Positions 35,096-43,927 of a stretch of 64,000 nucleotides of DNA are shown piece after piece. The translations under genes were made by a program, and so were the position numbers. Positions within the stretch are counted from its first letter, which is position 1. Every line of letters begins with the position of its first letter. The stretch comes from Pedobacter caeni (GTDB lineage: Bacteria; Bacteroidota; Bacteroidia; Sphingobacteriales; Sphingobacteriaceae). The notes under the pieces were generated by a model. It made no database searches, had not been told where the DNA came from, and worked only from the letters and a program-made list of their open reading frames with translations. The stretch is taken from NCBI RefSeq assembly GCF_900129215.1, contig NZ_FQUQ01000003.1, forward strand, positions 390,101-454,100, written 5' to 3'.

Positions 35096-36238
35096 ATGAT
35101 CTACCAGTCGACCTATCAGGCAGCACGGGTTATTGCCCCAAAAGTTGAAGCTATTTTTGCAGCACACCTTTCTGCGGCAAGAGAAAGTGGTGAAGATGAT
35201 CTCGCACCATTGCCAACAGCAAATGTAGTAGAAGCAATCATTGATGCTACATTTTGGGCAAGCCTGCGTAAGGAGGAAGGACATTCGCCGAAAATATCAC
35301 TGGCTTATTTGCCTCCTCAGCAAGCAGGCAACCCTTTGCTTTTTAAGCACCGACTGCCTTTGAGCCCTGGGATTCTCACGAAGATTGCCCCGGGAGTAGA
35401 ACGGGCAGGGATCCATTTGGGTGTATGGCTGGAAGACGATGAGCTGTTTATCTGGGGAACTACAGTAAGTATTCCCAATTTCTGCTTTGTGCTGGATGTT
35501 TCAGAGCCTGCTTTACTGGTGATCAAACATCGTCGCATTTATGGTTTTGGGAAGTTCACCAATATTGCGGTGCTGAAAGGGGATCAGGTGAAAATGGTGG
35601 ATGAGAACAACACCAACATGGCCGATTGTCCGCCAATGCTGCTGTCGCTGCTGGACCTTACTGCTCCTTCTTACTGGAACGATTCCGTGAATGTAATGAT
35701 TCAGCTGGCCGTTTCCATGCGCAGCCATGGAAGAGGAGGGACATTGCTGATCGTACCAAAGGAAAGCAACAACTGGCTTCAGTCTATCATCAAGCCTATT
35801 CAGTACTATGTTCAGCCGGCATTTACCGGTTTGTCCAAGCTACTTCAGCAGGACCGTAAAGAGGCCAGTCAGATTTTCTGGCAAACGGCATTGAAGCGTG
35901 AGGTGGAGCACCTTGCCGGCTTAACAGCGGTTGATGGCGCCACGGTAATCAGTAGTGATTATGAGCTGCTTTCTTTCGGAGCAAAGATTGGGCGGGCAAA
36001 AGGAAAAGAAAATATTGATGAGCTTTCTTTCTCCGAGCCGATCAAAGGAGGAGATGCCATCGTTGTTCATCCAACCAAGGTAGGTGGAACAAGGCACCTG
36101 TCAGCGGCTCAGTTTGTACATGACCAAAGAGATGCAACTGCTTTAGTGGCTTCTCAGGATGGCCATTTTACCATTTATACCTGGTCTGAAAGTCAGGGGA
36201 GGGTACAGGCACATCGCATCGATACGTTGCTGTTGTAA
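35096..36238 (+). CDS. DACNV sensor / DisA_N-like (diadenylate cyclase-type) domain protein
   Basis: 380 residues, no signal peptide or membrane helix. The N-terminal 190 residues match my recollection of the DACNV predicted sensor domain. The C-terminal part carries the two diadenylate-cyclase motifs: DGA at 280-282 (VDGATVISSDYELL) and GTRHLSAAQF at about 331-340. Active DisA/CdaA enzymes have RHR where this has RHL. It may therefore make c-di-AMP or be a degenerate binding/sensor version. It is 24 bp after a TonB receptor gene, possibly read through from it. The family call rests on motif recognition only. Confidence 0.65.
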   Translation: MIYQSTYQAARVIAPKVEAIFAAHLSAARESGEDDLAPLPTANVVEAIIDATFWASLRKEEGHSPKISLAYLPPQQAGNPLLFKHRLPLSPGILTKIAPGVERAGIHLGVWLEDDELFIWGTTVSIPNFCFVLDVSEPALLVIKHRRIYGFGKFTNIAVLKGDQVKMVDENNTNMADCPPMLLSLLDLTAPSYWNDSVNVMIQLAVSMRSHGRGGTLLIVPKESNNWLQSIIKPIQYYVQPAFTGLSKLLQQDRKEASQIFWQTALKREVEHLAGLTAVDGATVISSDYELLSFGAKIGRAKGKENIDELSFSEPIKGGDAIVVHPTKVGGTRHLSAAQFVHDQRDATALVASQDGHFTIYTWSESQGRVQAHRIDTLLL

Positions 36239-36282
36239 AAAACAACCTTAAGTTAAAACACCATTGTCAAAATACCGCGCAT

Positions 36283-36308
36283 AAAAAAAGCGTACCTGGG
36301 GTACGCTT
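36283..36308 (-). terminator. Terminator of the small membrane protein gene
   Basis: Stem AGCGTACC / GGTACGCT with a TGG loop (36289-36307). On the minus strand it is followed by a run of seven T residues. It sits about 40 bp past the stop of the 52-residue gene. Confidence 0.8.
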
Positions 36309-36346
36309 AAAAAATTAATTAATTTAACGGCTGTATCTTAGCTGGA

Positions 36347-36505
36347 TCAGGAAAAGAGGATTGCCCCGATAACTACTGCTGCCAGCAATATAATGATCAC
36401 TACGCGGTCTACCTTAATCCATTCACTTTTGGTGAGTGCCCTTTCTTTTTTGTCCTCTTTTTGCCTGGCAAAAATCTGAAGGATGGAGTAAGATTTACTT
36501 AACAT
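36347..36505 (-). CDS. 52-residue single-pass membrane protein
   Basis: A short frame from the ATG at 36505 to the TGA at 36347. It begins MLSKSYSILQIFARQKEDKK, a charged cytosolic half, then has KVDRVVIIILLAAVVIGAIL as one transmembrane helix near the C-terminus. Support for a real gene: the Lys/Arg-then-helix layout, a rho-independent terminator directly downstream on the same strand, and no overlap with any other gene. The family is not recognised. A tail-anchored topology with cytosolic N-terminus is likely from the positive residues before the helix. Confidence 0.6.
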   Translation of the reverse strand: MLSKSYSILQIFARQKEDKKERALTKSEWIKVDRVVIIILLAAVVIGAILFS

Positions 36506-36877
36506 AGGTAGCTGTTTTTAGTAATTCATATAATGCAAACTGCGCGCCAGAATTCTATGAACTGGTGGAAATGTTCATAATTCCCGTTTTGATCTTTATT
36601 TTGGGACATCTGTCTGACTTTTCACCTCATTTATAATGAGTTGATGGTCAATCCTTCCCCACATTGTCCTTTTTTTGACCATTTTAGGAGTCAGGGTTTT
36701 CGACCTGTATTTTCTCTGTAAATCAAGCTGAAATTTCTATTTACACCTCAATTTCGGATGTTTAGAAAATAAGAGGGTGAAATTATTGTATTGATAATAA
36801 GTTAGTTATGGGTAGTTTTAGATTTATTATAGTACTATGTATTGCATATTACTATATAAAACATATAACTTTGTATT
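36506..36877. other. 372-bp AT-rich intergenic region, promoter zone of padR
   Basis: No reading frame is convincing here. The right end holds the padR operator (36830-36854) and -7 element (36866-36873). The left half is AT-rich upstream sequence of the small membrane protein gene, with no recognisable repeat or RNA. Confidence 0.6.
36830..36873 (+). promoter_or_regulatory. padR promoter with inverted-repeat operator
   Basis: TAGTACTATG-TATTG-CATATTACTA (36830-36854): arms complementary at 9 of 10 positions, around an ATG...CAT core as in many PadR operators. TAACTTTG (36866-36873) is a TAnnTTTG element that ends 4 nt before the padR start codon. The operator overlaps the region where -33 must lie. 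Autorepression is inferred. Confidence 0.7.
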
Positions 36878-37243
36878 ATGATAGCAGAAAATACGCAAAC
36901 ACAAATGCGAAAGGGCATACTGGAATATTGTGTGCTCCTGATCATATCCAGAGGTGAGATCTATGCTTCCGATATTATCGCAGAATTAAAGTCAGCCAAA
37001 CTGTTGGTGGTAGAGGGTACATTATACCCCTTGCTTACCCGCTTAAAAAACAATGGCTTATTGAGTTATAACTGGGTCGAGTCTACATCAGGGCCTCCCC
37101 GGAAATATTACCTGTTAACGGCAGATGGGAAGGCCATTCTCAGCCAGCTGGACAATACCTGGCAGGAACTGTCTTACGCAATCAACACTTCGAAAAAAGG
37201 AGTAGATCTGGAATCGGGGAACCAAACTAATTTAACCAACTAA
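36878..37243 (+). CDS. PadR-family transcriptional regulator
   Basis: 121 residues with the PadR winged helix: RKGILEYCVLLIISRGEIYA, SDIIAELKSAKLLVVEGTLY, PLLTRLKNNGLLSYNWVEST, GPPRKYYLLTADG. It is a small dimeric repressor. Its stop and the start of the next gene overlap by one base (TAATG), so it is co-translated with the PspC-domain gene. This padR-pspC pairing is frequent in Bacteroidota. The operator-like inverted repeat just upstream suggests autoregulation of the pair. The mRNA is probably nearly leaderless. Confidence 0.93.
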   Translation: MIAENTQTQMRKGILEYCVLLIISRGEIYASDIIAELKSAKLLVVEGTLYPLLTRLKNNGLLSYNWVESTSGPPRKYYLLTADGKAILSQLDNTWQELSYAINTSKKGVDLESGNQTNLTN

Positions 37244-38793
37244 TGAAGAAGACACTGAACATAAATATCGGCAACTCCATCATTCACATTGAAGAGGATG
37301 CTTACGAAATGCTGACCATTTACCTGAATGAAGTAAAGCACCATTTCGCAAAAAACGCAGACGACTTTGAGATCGTTACAGACATAGAAAACAGAATTGC
37401 CGAAATGTTCGGCGAGATCCTGAGCGCTCAGCAAAAACAGGTCATCAATATAGACGATGTAAAATCGGTAACGGCACAAATGGGCTCGGTAAAAGATTTC
37501 GAAACTTCGGAAGAGTCTGAAGAGGCAGTAGATCCTCTCGCTCATATCCCTCCTTATGATGGTATCAAAAAACTGTATAGAGATACCGATCAGGCAATGG
37601 TTGCCGGGGTATGTATTGGTCTGGCACATTACCTGAATATAGAAGCCAAATGGATCCGTCTGGCGGCTTTGATTTCTATATTTATCGGAGGATCAGGTGT
37701 CCTTGCCTATCTGATCATGTGGATCGTTATTCCAAAGGCAGAGAGCCGGACAGAAAAGATGACGATGAGAGGGGAAGCGCCGAACCTGAAAGGGTTTGCA
37801 AACAGTCACCTGAACCCATTGATGCAACAATCCCGGGGCTTTATTGCAGAGTTCTTTGAATTTCTGGGGAACTTTATCCAGGGCGCAGGGAAAACCATAT
37901 TTAAGATTATTGCCATAGGAATTATTGTTTTTGGCTGCTTCTTTCTTTTGTGCCTGATTGCAACACTTGCTGGTTTCTTTGGCATCTGGGATTCCAATGT
38001 GTATAACTATTTCCCAATCAATGTGATCAATGAGGAATATCTGAGTACCACTGTCCTTGCCGCATTTGTGGTGTTTGCGGTTCCTTTGCTGGCCCTGGTC
38101 TTATTTTCCATCAGGGTGGCGTTTAATGGCAAGGCGATCAATAAAACCCTTTCCTTCGGATTGTTGATCATCTGGCTTGGCGGAGTGGTAGTGGGGATGT
38201 TTTATGTAGCTAAAATTACCGCAGAATTCAGACAGAAAGCGGAAGTTGCCCAGGCAAGCCCATTGGTTTCTTATAAAACTCTTTTTCTAACGGTAGATAA
38301 AACCCGCTTTTTTACCAAGGAGGATAGTGTCAATTATCAGATAGACCCTGATAACTACAAAGGCCGGAGAATCTTAAATGATGATGACAATGGTTTTGAT
38401 GAACTTAGAAATGTGAGCCTTAGGATTGAAAAAAGTGAGAATGGGAAAACTGAACTGATCAAGAGCTATAGCGCAAAGGGAAGGACTTTTGAAGCTGCAT
38501 TGGCACAGGCACAGAACATCCGTTATCAGTTTTTGCAAAAGGATTCTCTTCTGAATTTCAGTTCTCACTTCCAGCTGACAAAAAAAGCCAATTGGCGTGA
38601 TCAGGAAGTTGATCTGGTGCTGAATGTACCTGTAGGTACCCATTTAAAAATCAATCGTCAATTGAGAGGATTTTTAAATGGATACAATTATCATGGCTGT
38701 GATGACTATTCCGAAATGGAATTTTCAGAATGGATCATGACAGATACAGGTTTGAAATGTTCAGAGGAACTGAACAATCCGGACAAAGAATAA
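37243..38793 (+). CDS. PspC-domain envelope stress membrane protein
   Basis: 516 residues. N-terminal cytosolic helical part (MKKTLNINIGNSIIHIEEDA, residues 1-95), then the PspC domain (KKLYRDTDQAMVAGVCIGLA, GGSGVLAYLIMWIVIPKAES, about 110-165), three further membrane helices between about 215 and 330, and a C-terminal extracytoplasmic beta-rich region. PspC proteins act in phage-shock-type envelope stress responses. It is controlled with the upstream PadR gene (one-base overlap). Its stop codon directly abuts the stop codon of the convergent 906-residue gene. Confidence 0.92.
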   Translation: MKKTLNINIGNSIIHIEEDAYEMLTIYLNEVKHHFAKNADDFEIVTDIENRIAEMFGEILSAQQKQVINIDDVKSVTAQMGSVKDFETSEESEEAVDPLAHIPPYDGIKKLYRDTDQAMVAGVCIGLAHYLNIEAKWIRLAALISIFIGGSGVLAYLIMWIVIPKAESRTEKMTMRGEAPNLKGFANSHLNPLMQQSRGFIAEFFEFLGNFIQGAGKTIFKIIAIGIIVFGCFFLLCLIATLAGFFGIWDSNVYNYFPINVINEEYLSTTVLAAFVVFAVPLLALVLFSIRVAFNGKAINKTLSFGLLIIWLGGVVVGMFYVAKITAEFRQKAEVAQASPLVSYKTLFLTVDKTRFFTKEDSVNYQIDPDNYKGRRILNDDDNGFDELRNVSLRIEKSENGKTELIKSYSAKGRTFEAALAQAQNIRYQFLQKDSLLNFSSHFQLTKKANWRDQEVDLVLNVPVGTHLKINRQLRGFLNGYNYHGCDDYSEMEFSEWIMTDTGLKCSEELNNPDKE

Positions 38794-41514
38794 TTATTTT
38801 ACAGTGTAGCGGTAGACAGATCGGGTAATGTTTCCGAATTTGTCTACCCCTTCAATTACCGCTCTGTAAGTTCCTTTACCATCTGCATTGAAATACTCTA
38901 AACTTAAAGGAGCTGTTCCGGAAGTGATCACTTTAGGGTTCCAGTAAATGGTACTTCTTAAATCGTTGAAATTATAAGTATTTGCCGGGTTGATGTATTT
39001 AGGCATATAAAACTCTCTCTGTTTGGCAAAACCTTTAGGATTGAATTTTAACATGTTTTGCTGAGGCAACATCTTCTTTAAGTCCGCCAGGCTCATCGTA
39101 CTTTTCTTAATTTTCTTCGTGTTCACCACCAATACCCCATTGGTATTGTACATTCTGTTCACTGTTCCAAGTTCGTCTTTGGTAAAGATCTCTACAGACT
39201 CTACATCCGTAGGAAGTACATTCATTAAAGCCATATAATCCAATGCCATTCCATTTATGAAAATGGCTACCGGAATCCTGCTTCCCTGCTGGTAATCCCT
39301 GGTCACATAGAAATTGTTCTCAAAATAGGTAAGGCCCATGGCCATGGTTTGCAGGCAGAGTGCAATAGAGTTACAATCCTTCAGCCGGTCTCCTTCAATC
39401 ACTGTGGAATTGATGGAGCTTAATCCTGCCAGGGCCGAATGGTCCGCATGACTAGGTCTTTTTACTTTCGCACCTTCAATCTTTACTTCTTTTAAGGTAC
39501 GCAGGAAACTATACTGGCGCTTACTGTTGTTGAGATAAGCAGATAAAGTACTGTCAATATTGGTCACTTCTTCTGCCGGATAAGGGTTTTTACCCACTTC
39601 AGGTAATGGCGATCCATCCAGCATGATCATCAGGTTAGATCCATTGGTGCTGTACTTCGCATTGATCAGTACCTCAGAAGAATCAGGAATAGATAAATTC
39701 GGGAAAGCAAACAGACCTGAAGGGCTGGTCACTGCTTCCGACGAAATGTTTGTTCCCGGGACCGTTAAGCGTAATGCTCCTTTTCTTACCGGCATACCGG
39801 TACGGTCTCTTAAGGTTCCTGTAATGCGCATGTCCTGTTCCGGTAAGTACGTTACAGGAGGGAATTTGCCGCCCAGGATGTCTTTAAAAGCAAAGCGGCG
39901 GTAACCTTGTGTCAGCAACAAAACATCCAGGTCTGCCAGCTTTTTCTCATCTGTTTTTGTAAAATAGTAATTCGGTTTTTCGATATACCCCTGTAGGTCT
40001 GAAGTGAGCAGCAGCGAGCTTAAAATGGTCGTTTCTGTATCCTCATCAACCGGAACTTTAGACTCATCGGTAACCGATACAGAATAATTTCCTTCCAGTG
40101 GTTCAGTTGCATTTTTAGGCGTAACCGTTAGTTTAACTTTTTGTCTTGGTTTGTAGGATGGAAGATCTGTTTTCATAGACAGGCTTTCGCGTGCAGGATA
40201 ATTGAAAGACAGGCGTTCATTGATTGGCTCTCCGGATTCAGAGAACAGGGTCACCTGCACGATTCCTGCAGGGAATTTATCTTTCGGGATCTTAGCTGAA
40301 TTTACCTGTGTGGCTAAACGGGTTTTTGCTGCATAATAGATGATTCCTCCCTGAGTGGCCACAATAAAGAATGTTTTTCCCTTATTTTGCTGAAAATAGG
40401 TATCGTTGGCCAATATTTTAAGGTTAAAAGCTAAAGGATCCGTATTGGTAATCTGACTGATGATGCCTGCTGGCTGAGCTTTAGGTAAATCAAAAGTCCG
40501 CGTACTCCCATCTTTAAAGGTGATGTTTGCTTTATACGTTTTGTCGGTTTCTGCGTTCAGGTAAAAAGAACCCATGCCCAGATGGGTCGAATTAAATGTA
40601 CTTAAGGTATTTCCCTGGTTGTCTGTGATCGTCCCTTTCAGGTCTATCCCCAGTCCTTTGGCCGTAATTGCTTTGAAACTGATGCGCATGGCCAATCCAC
40701 TCACGATTTCTCCGCCTTCAGGGAAGAACTGAACATCATGTGTTGTTGCTACCGGTCTTAAGCTAAAGCTGGAAGTGATGAAATCTTTGTCTGTGGTACT
40801 GAGTTCTGTGATCAGCTCTCCATTGGTGATGAGCTCATTCTTCTTTGGTTCGATTTTTATCTTTAGCACCCCATTCTGATCGGTTGTTCCTTTTCCCTTA
40901 CTCACAACCTCATAATTGGAGATCACTTTCCAGTTGACCGTTTTACCTACCTGGGCCACTTTGTCCATGTTTTTAAACTGGACGAGTGCTTCAATGCTCT
41001 GGTTTTTATCGTTTTGCGTGTTTTTATAACTGAAATGGGTGATCAGTTGCTTGTCGATCGCTTCCCCGATAGGAATGGTTTTACTGAAAAAGAATTTATC
41101 ACTCGAGTTGAGCATCCAGACGGTATACGCCCTGATGTAATAACTTCCCTGGCGGTAGGTGCCCAGGGTAAGTGGAATATTTCCTGCAGCCACACTGTTC
41201 ACTGTCGGCAGTTTTACCGTTTGTACCAGGGAGTCTTTTGCATTCACCACATCCACATAAACCACTTTACTGAGTTGCGAAGGAAGGTTTTGTTCCATTG
41301 TCAGGTAAGCCTTAAACCAAATGGTATCCCCAACGCTATAGTAGGGTTTATCAAAATGTACATATACCTTTTCTACAGGATGCTCATCGGAAAGTTTCTT
41401 GGCTTTACCAATGATGTTGTCTAAAACGATACTGTCTTGCTGTGCATGTGCAGAAAGTTGCACAGTGGTGGATAGCAGTATAAGGGCAATAAAAAAGTTT
41501 ATAAATCTCATCAA
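38794..41514 (-). CDS. Macroglobulin-like (MG2) protein with C-terminal TonB-plug-like domain
   Basis: 906 residues with signal peptide (MMRFINFFIALILLSTTVQL). The N-terminal MG2-type beta domain is clear (EKVYVHFDKPYYSVGDTIWF, then GNIPLTLGTYRQGSYYIRAY). Middle beta domains resemble macroglobulin and carboxypeptidase-regulatory folds (ITGTLRDRTGMPVRKGALRL). Near residues 720-815 lies a plug-like segment (IPVAIFINGMALDYMALMNV, VESVEIFTKDELG). No thioester CxEQ motif and no barrel are present, so it is neither a true A2M nor a receptor. Function unknown; this Bacteroidota family is secreted. Convergent with pspC with no spacer. Confidence 0.8.
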   Translation of the reverse strand: MMRFINFFIALILLSTTVQLSAHAQQDSIVLDNIIGKAKKLSDEHPVEKVYVHFDKPYYSVGDTIWFKAYLTMEQNLPSQLSKVVYVDVVNAKDSLVQTVKLPTVNSVAAGNIPLTLGTYRQGSYYIRAYTVWMLNSSDKFFFSKTIPIGEAIDKQLITHFSYKNTQNDKNQSIEALVQFKNMDKVAQVGKTVNWKVISNYEVVSKGKGTTDQNGVLKIKIEPKKNELITNGELITELSTTDKDFITSSFSLRPVATTHDVQFFPEGGEIVSGLAMRISFKAITAKGLGIDLKGTITDNQGNTLSTFNSTHLGMGSFYLNAETDKTYKANITFKDGSTRTFDLPKAQPAGIISQITNTDPLAFNLKILANDTYFQQNKGKTFFIVATQGGIIYYAAKTRLATQVNSAKIPKDKFPAGIVQVTLFSESGEPINERLSFNYPARESLSMKTDLPSYKPRQKVKLTVTPKNATEPLEGNYSVSVTDESKVPVDEDTETTILSSLLLTSDLQGYIEKPNYYFTKTDEKKLADLDVLLLTQGYRRFAFKDILGGKFPPVTYLPEQDMRITGTLRDRTGMPVRKGALRLTVPGTNISSEAVTSPSGLFAFPNLSIPDSSEVLINAKYSTNGSNLMIMLDGSPLPEVGKNPYPAEEVTNIDSTLSAYLNNSKRQYSFLRTLKEVKIEGAKVKRPSHADHSALAGLSSINSTVIEGDRLKDCNSIALCLQTMAMGLTYFENNFYVTRDYQQGSRIPVAIFINGMALDYMALMNVLPTDVESVEIFTKDELGTVNRMYNTNGVLVVNTKKIKKSTMSLADLKKMLPQQNMLKFNPKGFAKQREFYMPKYINPANTYNFNDLRSTIYWNPKVITSGTAPLSLEYFNADGKGTYRAVIEGVDKFGNITRSVYRYTVK

Positions 41515-41606
41515 AATAGTTCAATACGGTTAATATGGCTAATATATTCATTTATGAGCTGAATAACTTTATCTCCCCGCATGTTTAACACTTTTTGACA
41601 TTCGTT

Positions 41607-42782
41607 TTATCCCTTATCCGGTAAAATATGGAAGCTCAGCCAAAGGATCAGCAGGAGTAAGATGGGAAATAAAGCTGGAAAGGGCATAGAGTTGAAGTAT
41701 AGACTCATAAATGCCAGGATCGAGGCCAGAAAGATGATGGCTGCAGTTTTCGAGGCTTTCCTGAACAATAGCACCGGATAAAAAGGATGACACCAGAGTA
41801 TATTGAAATTGTGGTGCATCAGCCTGAGTTCCGAATAGAAAGACAGGTAAAGCAGGAGCAGGCCAGCCAGACTCAGCACCATAAAAAACGAAATGCTCAG
41901 TAAAGAAGCAGACAGTTTCAATACAGGGTACTTACGGATATCGATCAGTAATCCTCCTAAGATGGGGAACAACATCAATAAGTTTAAGCCGTAGAAGAGC
42001 GCACTCAGTATGGATGGAGACTTAACGGTTTTACGGGCGACTTTGTGCAGGTAAGTGATGGGCCTGGCAAATTTGCCTTGTCTGAGCTGCATTTCCTTAA
42101 TCCTTCCCTGTAGCGTATCTGGTAAAAACAAGGCTGTTGTTTTGTTGCTGAGGGTATCTGATGCATGGCCAAGAAAGAGGTTCATGCCGATCATTTCAAA
42201 CTCGTTATGCTGCAGGTATGGGTTTAATAATTCCCGGATAGAAATTCCTTTTCCGCTGCTGACTTCCAGTAATGCCTGGTCAAAATCCGGGCCTATAGAC
42301 TCAGACAGGAGGTCGATGATTTTTGTGGCGCAGTTGCGGGCTACAAAATCATAATTGTAAAACTTGTTCTCGGGTTTGATCTGCCTTTGCAGGATAGAAA
42401 ACAGTTTGTCTTTCTCGGCCTCACTGAGCTGCAGCTTTTGTTCCATTACAGATTGTTCGTCGCTGATGTAGGACTGGATGAAAGTGTTGTAGTCTGACAT
42501 AGAAAGAAAATAAGTCATCCTGCCATGAAGAAAGTTGAAATAAAATGCGGGATCGCTGGTATCGAATGTGCCATAATTATAAACCATATCAAACTGTCTG
42601 GCCTCATCCCTGATCCTGATGGCACTATGGCCAAACAAAGCATACAGGTAATGTTCAGATTTTTCGCAGGTCAATAAACTTACAGATAAATTGTCCCTGC
42701 CTGTGGGGATAGCGGCTGTACTTGTTTTTTGACAGAACAAAAAAATAGTCGTAAGGATTAGCAATTTTTGTAATGGATTCAT
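41607..42782 (-). CDS. DUF4105 protein, candidate lipoprotein N-acyltransferase (Lnb-like)
   Basis: 391 residues: signal/anchor sequence, a periplasmic domain with LYALFGHSAIRIRD (His) and YDFVARNCATKIIDLL (Cys), then several C-terminal transmembrane helices (SILSALFYGLNLLMLFPILG, SISFFMVLSLAGLLLLYLSF and two more). The His/Cys pair fits an NlpC/P60- or LRAT-like catalytic site. Known: the DUF4105 domain is now linked to Lnb, the lipoprotein N-acyltransferase of Bacteroides, which has this layout. Assignment to Lnb here is by domain and topology only. It stands alone on the minus strand. Confidence 0.7.
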   Translation of the reverse strand: MNPLQKLLILTTIFLFCQKTSTAAIPTGRDNLSVSLLTCEKSEHYLYALFGHSAIRIRDEARQFDMVYNYGTFDTSDPAFYFNFLHGRMTYFLSMSDYNTFIQSYISDEQSVMEQKLQLSEAEKDKLFSILQRQIKPENKFYNYDFVARNCATKIIDLLSESIGPDFDQALLEVSSGKGISIRELLNPYLQHNEFEMIGMNLFLGHASDTLSNKTTALFLPDTLQGRIKEMQLRQGKFARPITYLHKVARKTVKSPSILSALFYGLNLLMLFPILGGLLIDIRKYPVLKLSASLLSISFFMVLSLAGLLLLYLSFYSELRLMHHNFNILWCHPFYPVLLFRKASKTAAIIFLASILAFMSLYFNSMPFPALFPILLLLILWLSFHILPDKG

Positions 42783-42883
42783 TGCGGGGGCTATGGAGCG
42801 GAAAAAAACTTTCGTAAAAATACCTCTGTCCTGTTAATTGAATATAAAATAGGGGTTATTTTTGGAGAATCGCAAGGAAAATA

Positions 42884-42919
42884 AAAACAGCCGGCACCAT
42901 TAATGGTGCCGGCTGTTTT
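42884..42919. terminator. Perfect palindromic terminator after the nitroreductase gene
   Basis: A 36-bp perfect palindrome with 18-bp arms (arm sequence AAAACAGCCGGCACCATT). It is GC-rich in the middle and A/T at both ends, so it works in either direction. It ends 48 bp past the stop of the nitroreductase gene, whose transcription it should end. Confidence 0.85.
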
Positions 42920-42967
42920 AAAGGATATGACAAGTCCCTCCTGACAGAGGAGGAACACTTGTATCGC

Positions 42968-43600
42968 TTATTTATATTCGATGATGAAATCTGCTAATGG
43001 TGTGCGGACCTTTTTCAGGTTCACCAACCAGTCGCCGCTTTCGTCTCTGTATCCAAGAGGCAATAAAGTCGTGGTGCGAAGGCCTTTTTCTTTTAAGCCA
43101 AGCAATTCATCCAGTTTTGCAGGATCAAAACCTTCCATTGGTGTCGCATCAACTTTCAATAAAGCGGCTTCTGCCAGGGCAACACCAAAACCGATATAGG
43201 CTTGTTTAGCAGCATGATTGAAGTTTTCTTCAGGAGTTCTTGCCGTATAAGTGGCTACCAGATTGTTCACATAGTCCGAATGAGAATCCTCAGGCATACC
43301 ACGTTCTCTGTTACCATGCGCAAATACATTTCTGATGTTTTCTTCTGTGTAATTGTCCCATGCTGCAAAAATCAACAAATGTGAAGAATCAGTGATCTGA
43401 GTCTGTCCATAAGCAACTGCTTTGATTTTTTCTTTTAATTCAGCGTTGGTAACGACGATGATTTTGAAAGGTTGTAAACCTGAAGAGGTAGGGGCAAGGT
43501 GTGCCGCTGCAAGGATCTGGTCGACCTTATCCTGTGCAACTTTCTCTCCGTTCATTTTTTTTGTGGCATAGCGCCATTTTAATGCTTCAATTAAGCTCAT
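42968..43600 (-). CDS. NAD(P)H-dependent nitroreductase-family oxidoreductase (NfsB-like)
   Basis: 210 residues, the full length for the family. FMN-binding pattern: ALKWRYATKKMNGEKV at the N-terminus, APTSSGLQPFKIIVV, and near the C-terminus AALLKVDATPMEGFDPAKLD then LPLGYRDE. These flavoproteins reduce nitro compounds or quinones with NAD(P)H and form dimers. Cytosolic and monocistronic. A -7-type TACATTTG element lies on the minus strand at 43677-43684, about 76 bp upstream, and the gene ends at a perfect palindromic terminator. Confidence 0.92.
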   Translation of the reverse strand: MSLIEALKWRYATKKMNGEKVAQDKVDQILAAAHLAPTSSGLQPFKIIVVTNAELKEKIKAVAYGQTQITDSSHLLIFAAWDNYTEENIRNVFAHGNRERGMPEDSHSDYVNNLVATYTARTPEENFNHAAKQAYIGFGVALAEAALLKVDATPMEGFDPAKLDELLGLKEKGLRTTTLLPLGYRDESGDWLVNLKKVRTPLADFIIEYK

Positions 43601-43927
43601 ATTCTTATTTTTTTATCGAATGATTTTCTTTTTTTACGTGAAAGTTATATAGCGACTAAATAAATAACACTGTTAGCAAATGTAGGTATGTTACTGATAT
43701 CTTGCATATTGTTTTTTGCTTTTTACTTTTCGATGATATTTAGATTGTGACAAAAAGTATGCAATAACATTTGGATTAGTTTTTTTTATTCCGTAAAATC
43801 GTTTATTGTTATGCAAGCATAATTGTTTTGCTAAAACTCTATGAAATAAAATTTGTTAATCAAGAGCAAGATCAACATCAGTTATTTCCCCAAGATTAAC
43901 CGAATATCAATTAATAACTATCCAAAT
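43601..43927. other. 327-bp divergent promoter region (nitroreductase / FadL porin)
   Basis: Contains the minus-strand -7 element TACATTTG (43677-43684) for the nitroreductase gene. It also holds several TTGCATA / TATGCAA words, of which TTATGC-AA-GCATAA (43809-43822) is a perfect palindrome. No frame or RNA is seen. No clear TAnnTTTG element was found for the porin gene. Confidence 0.5.
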
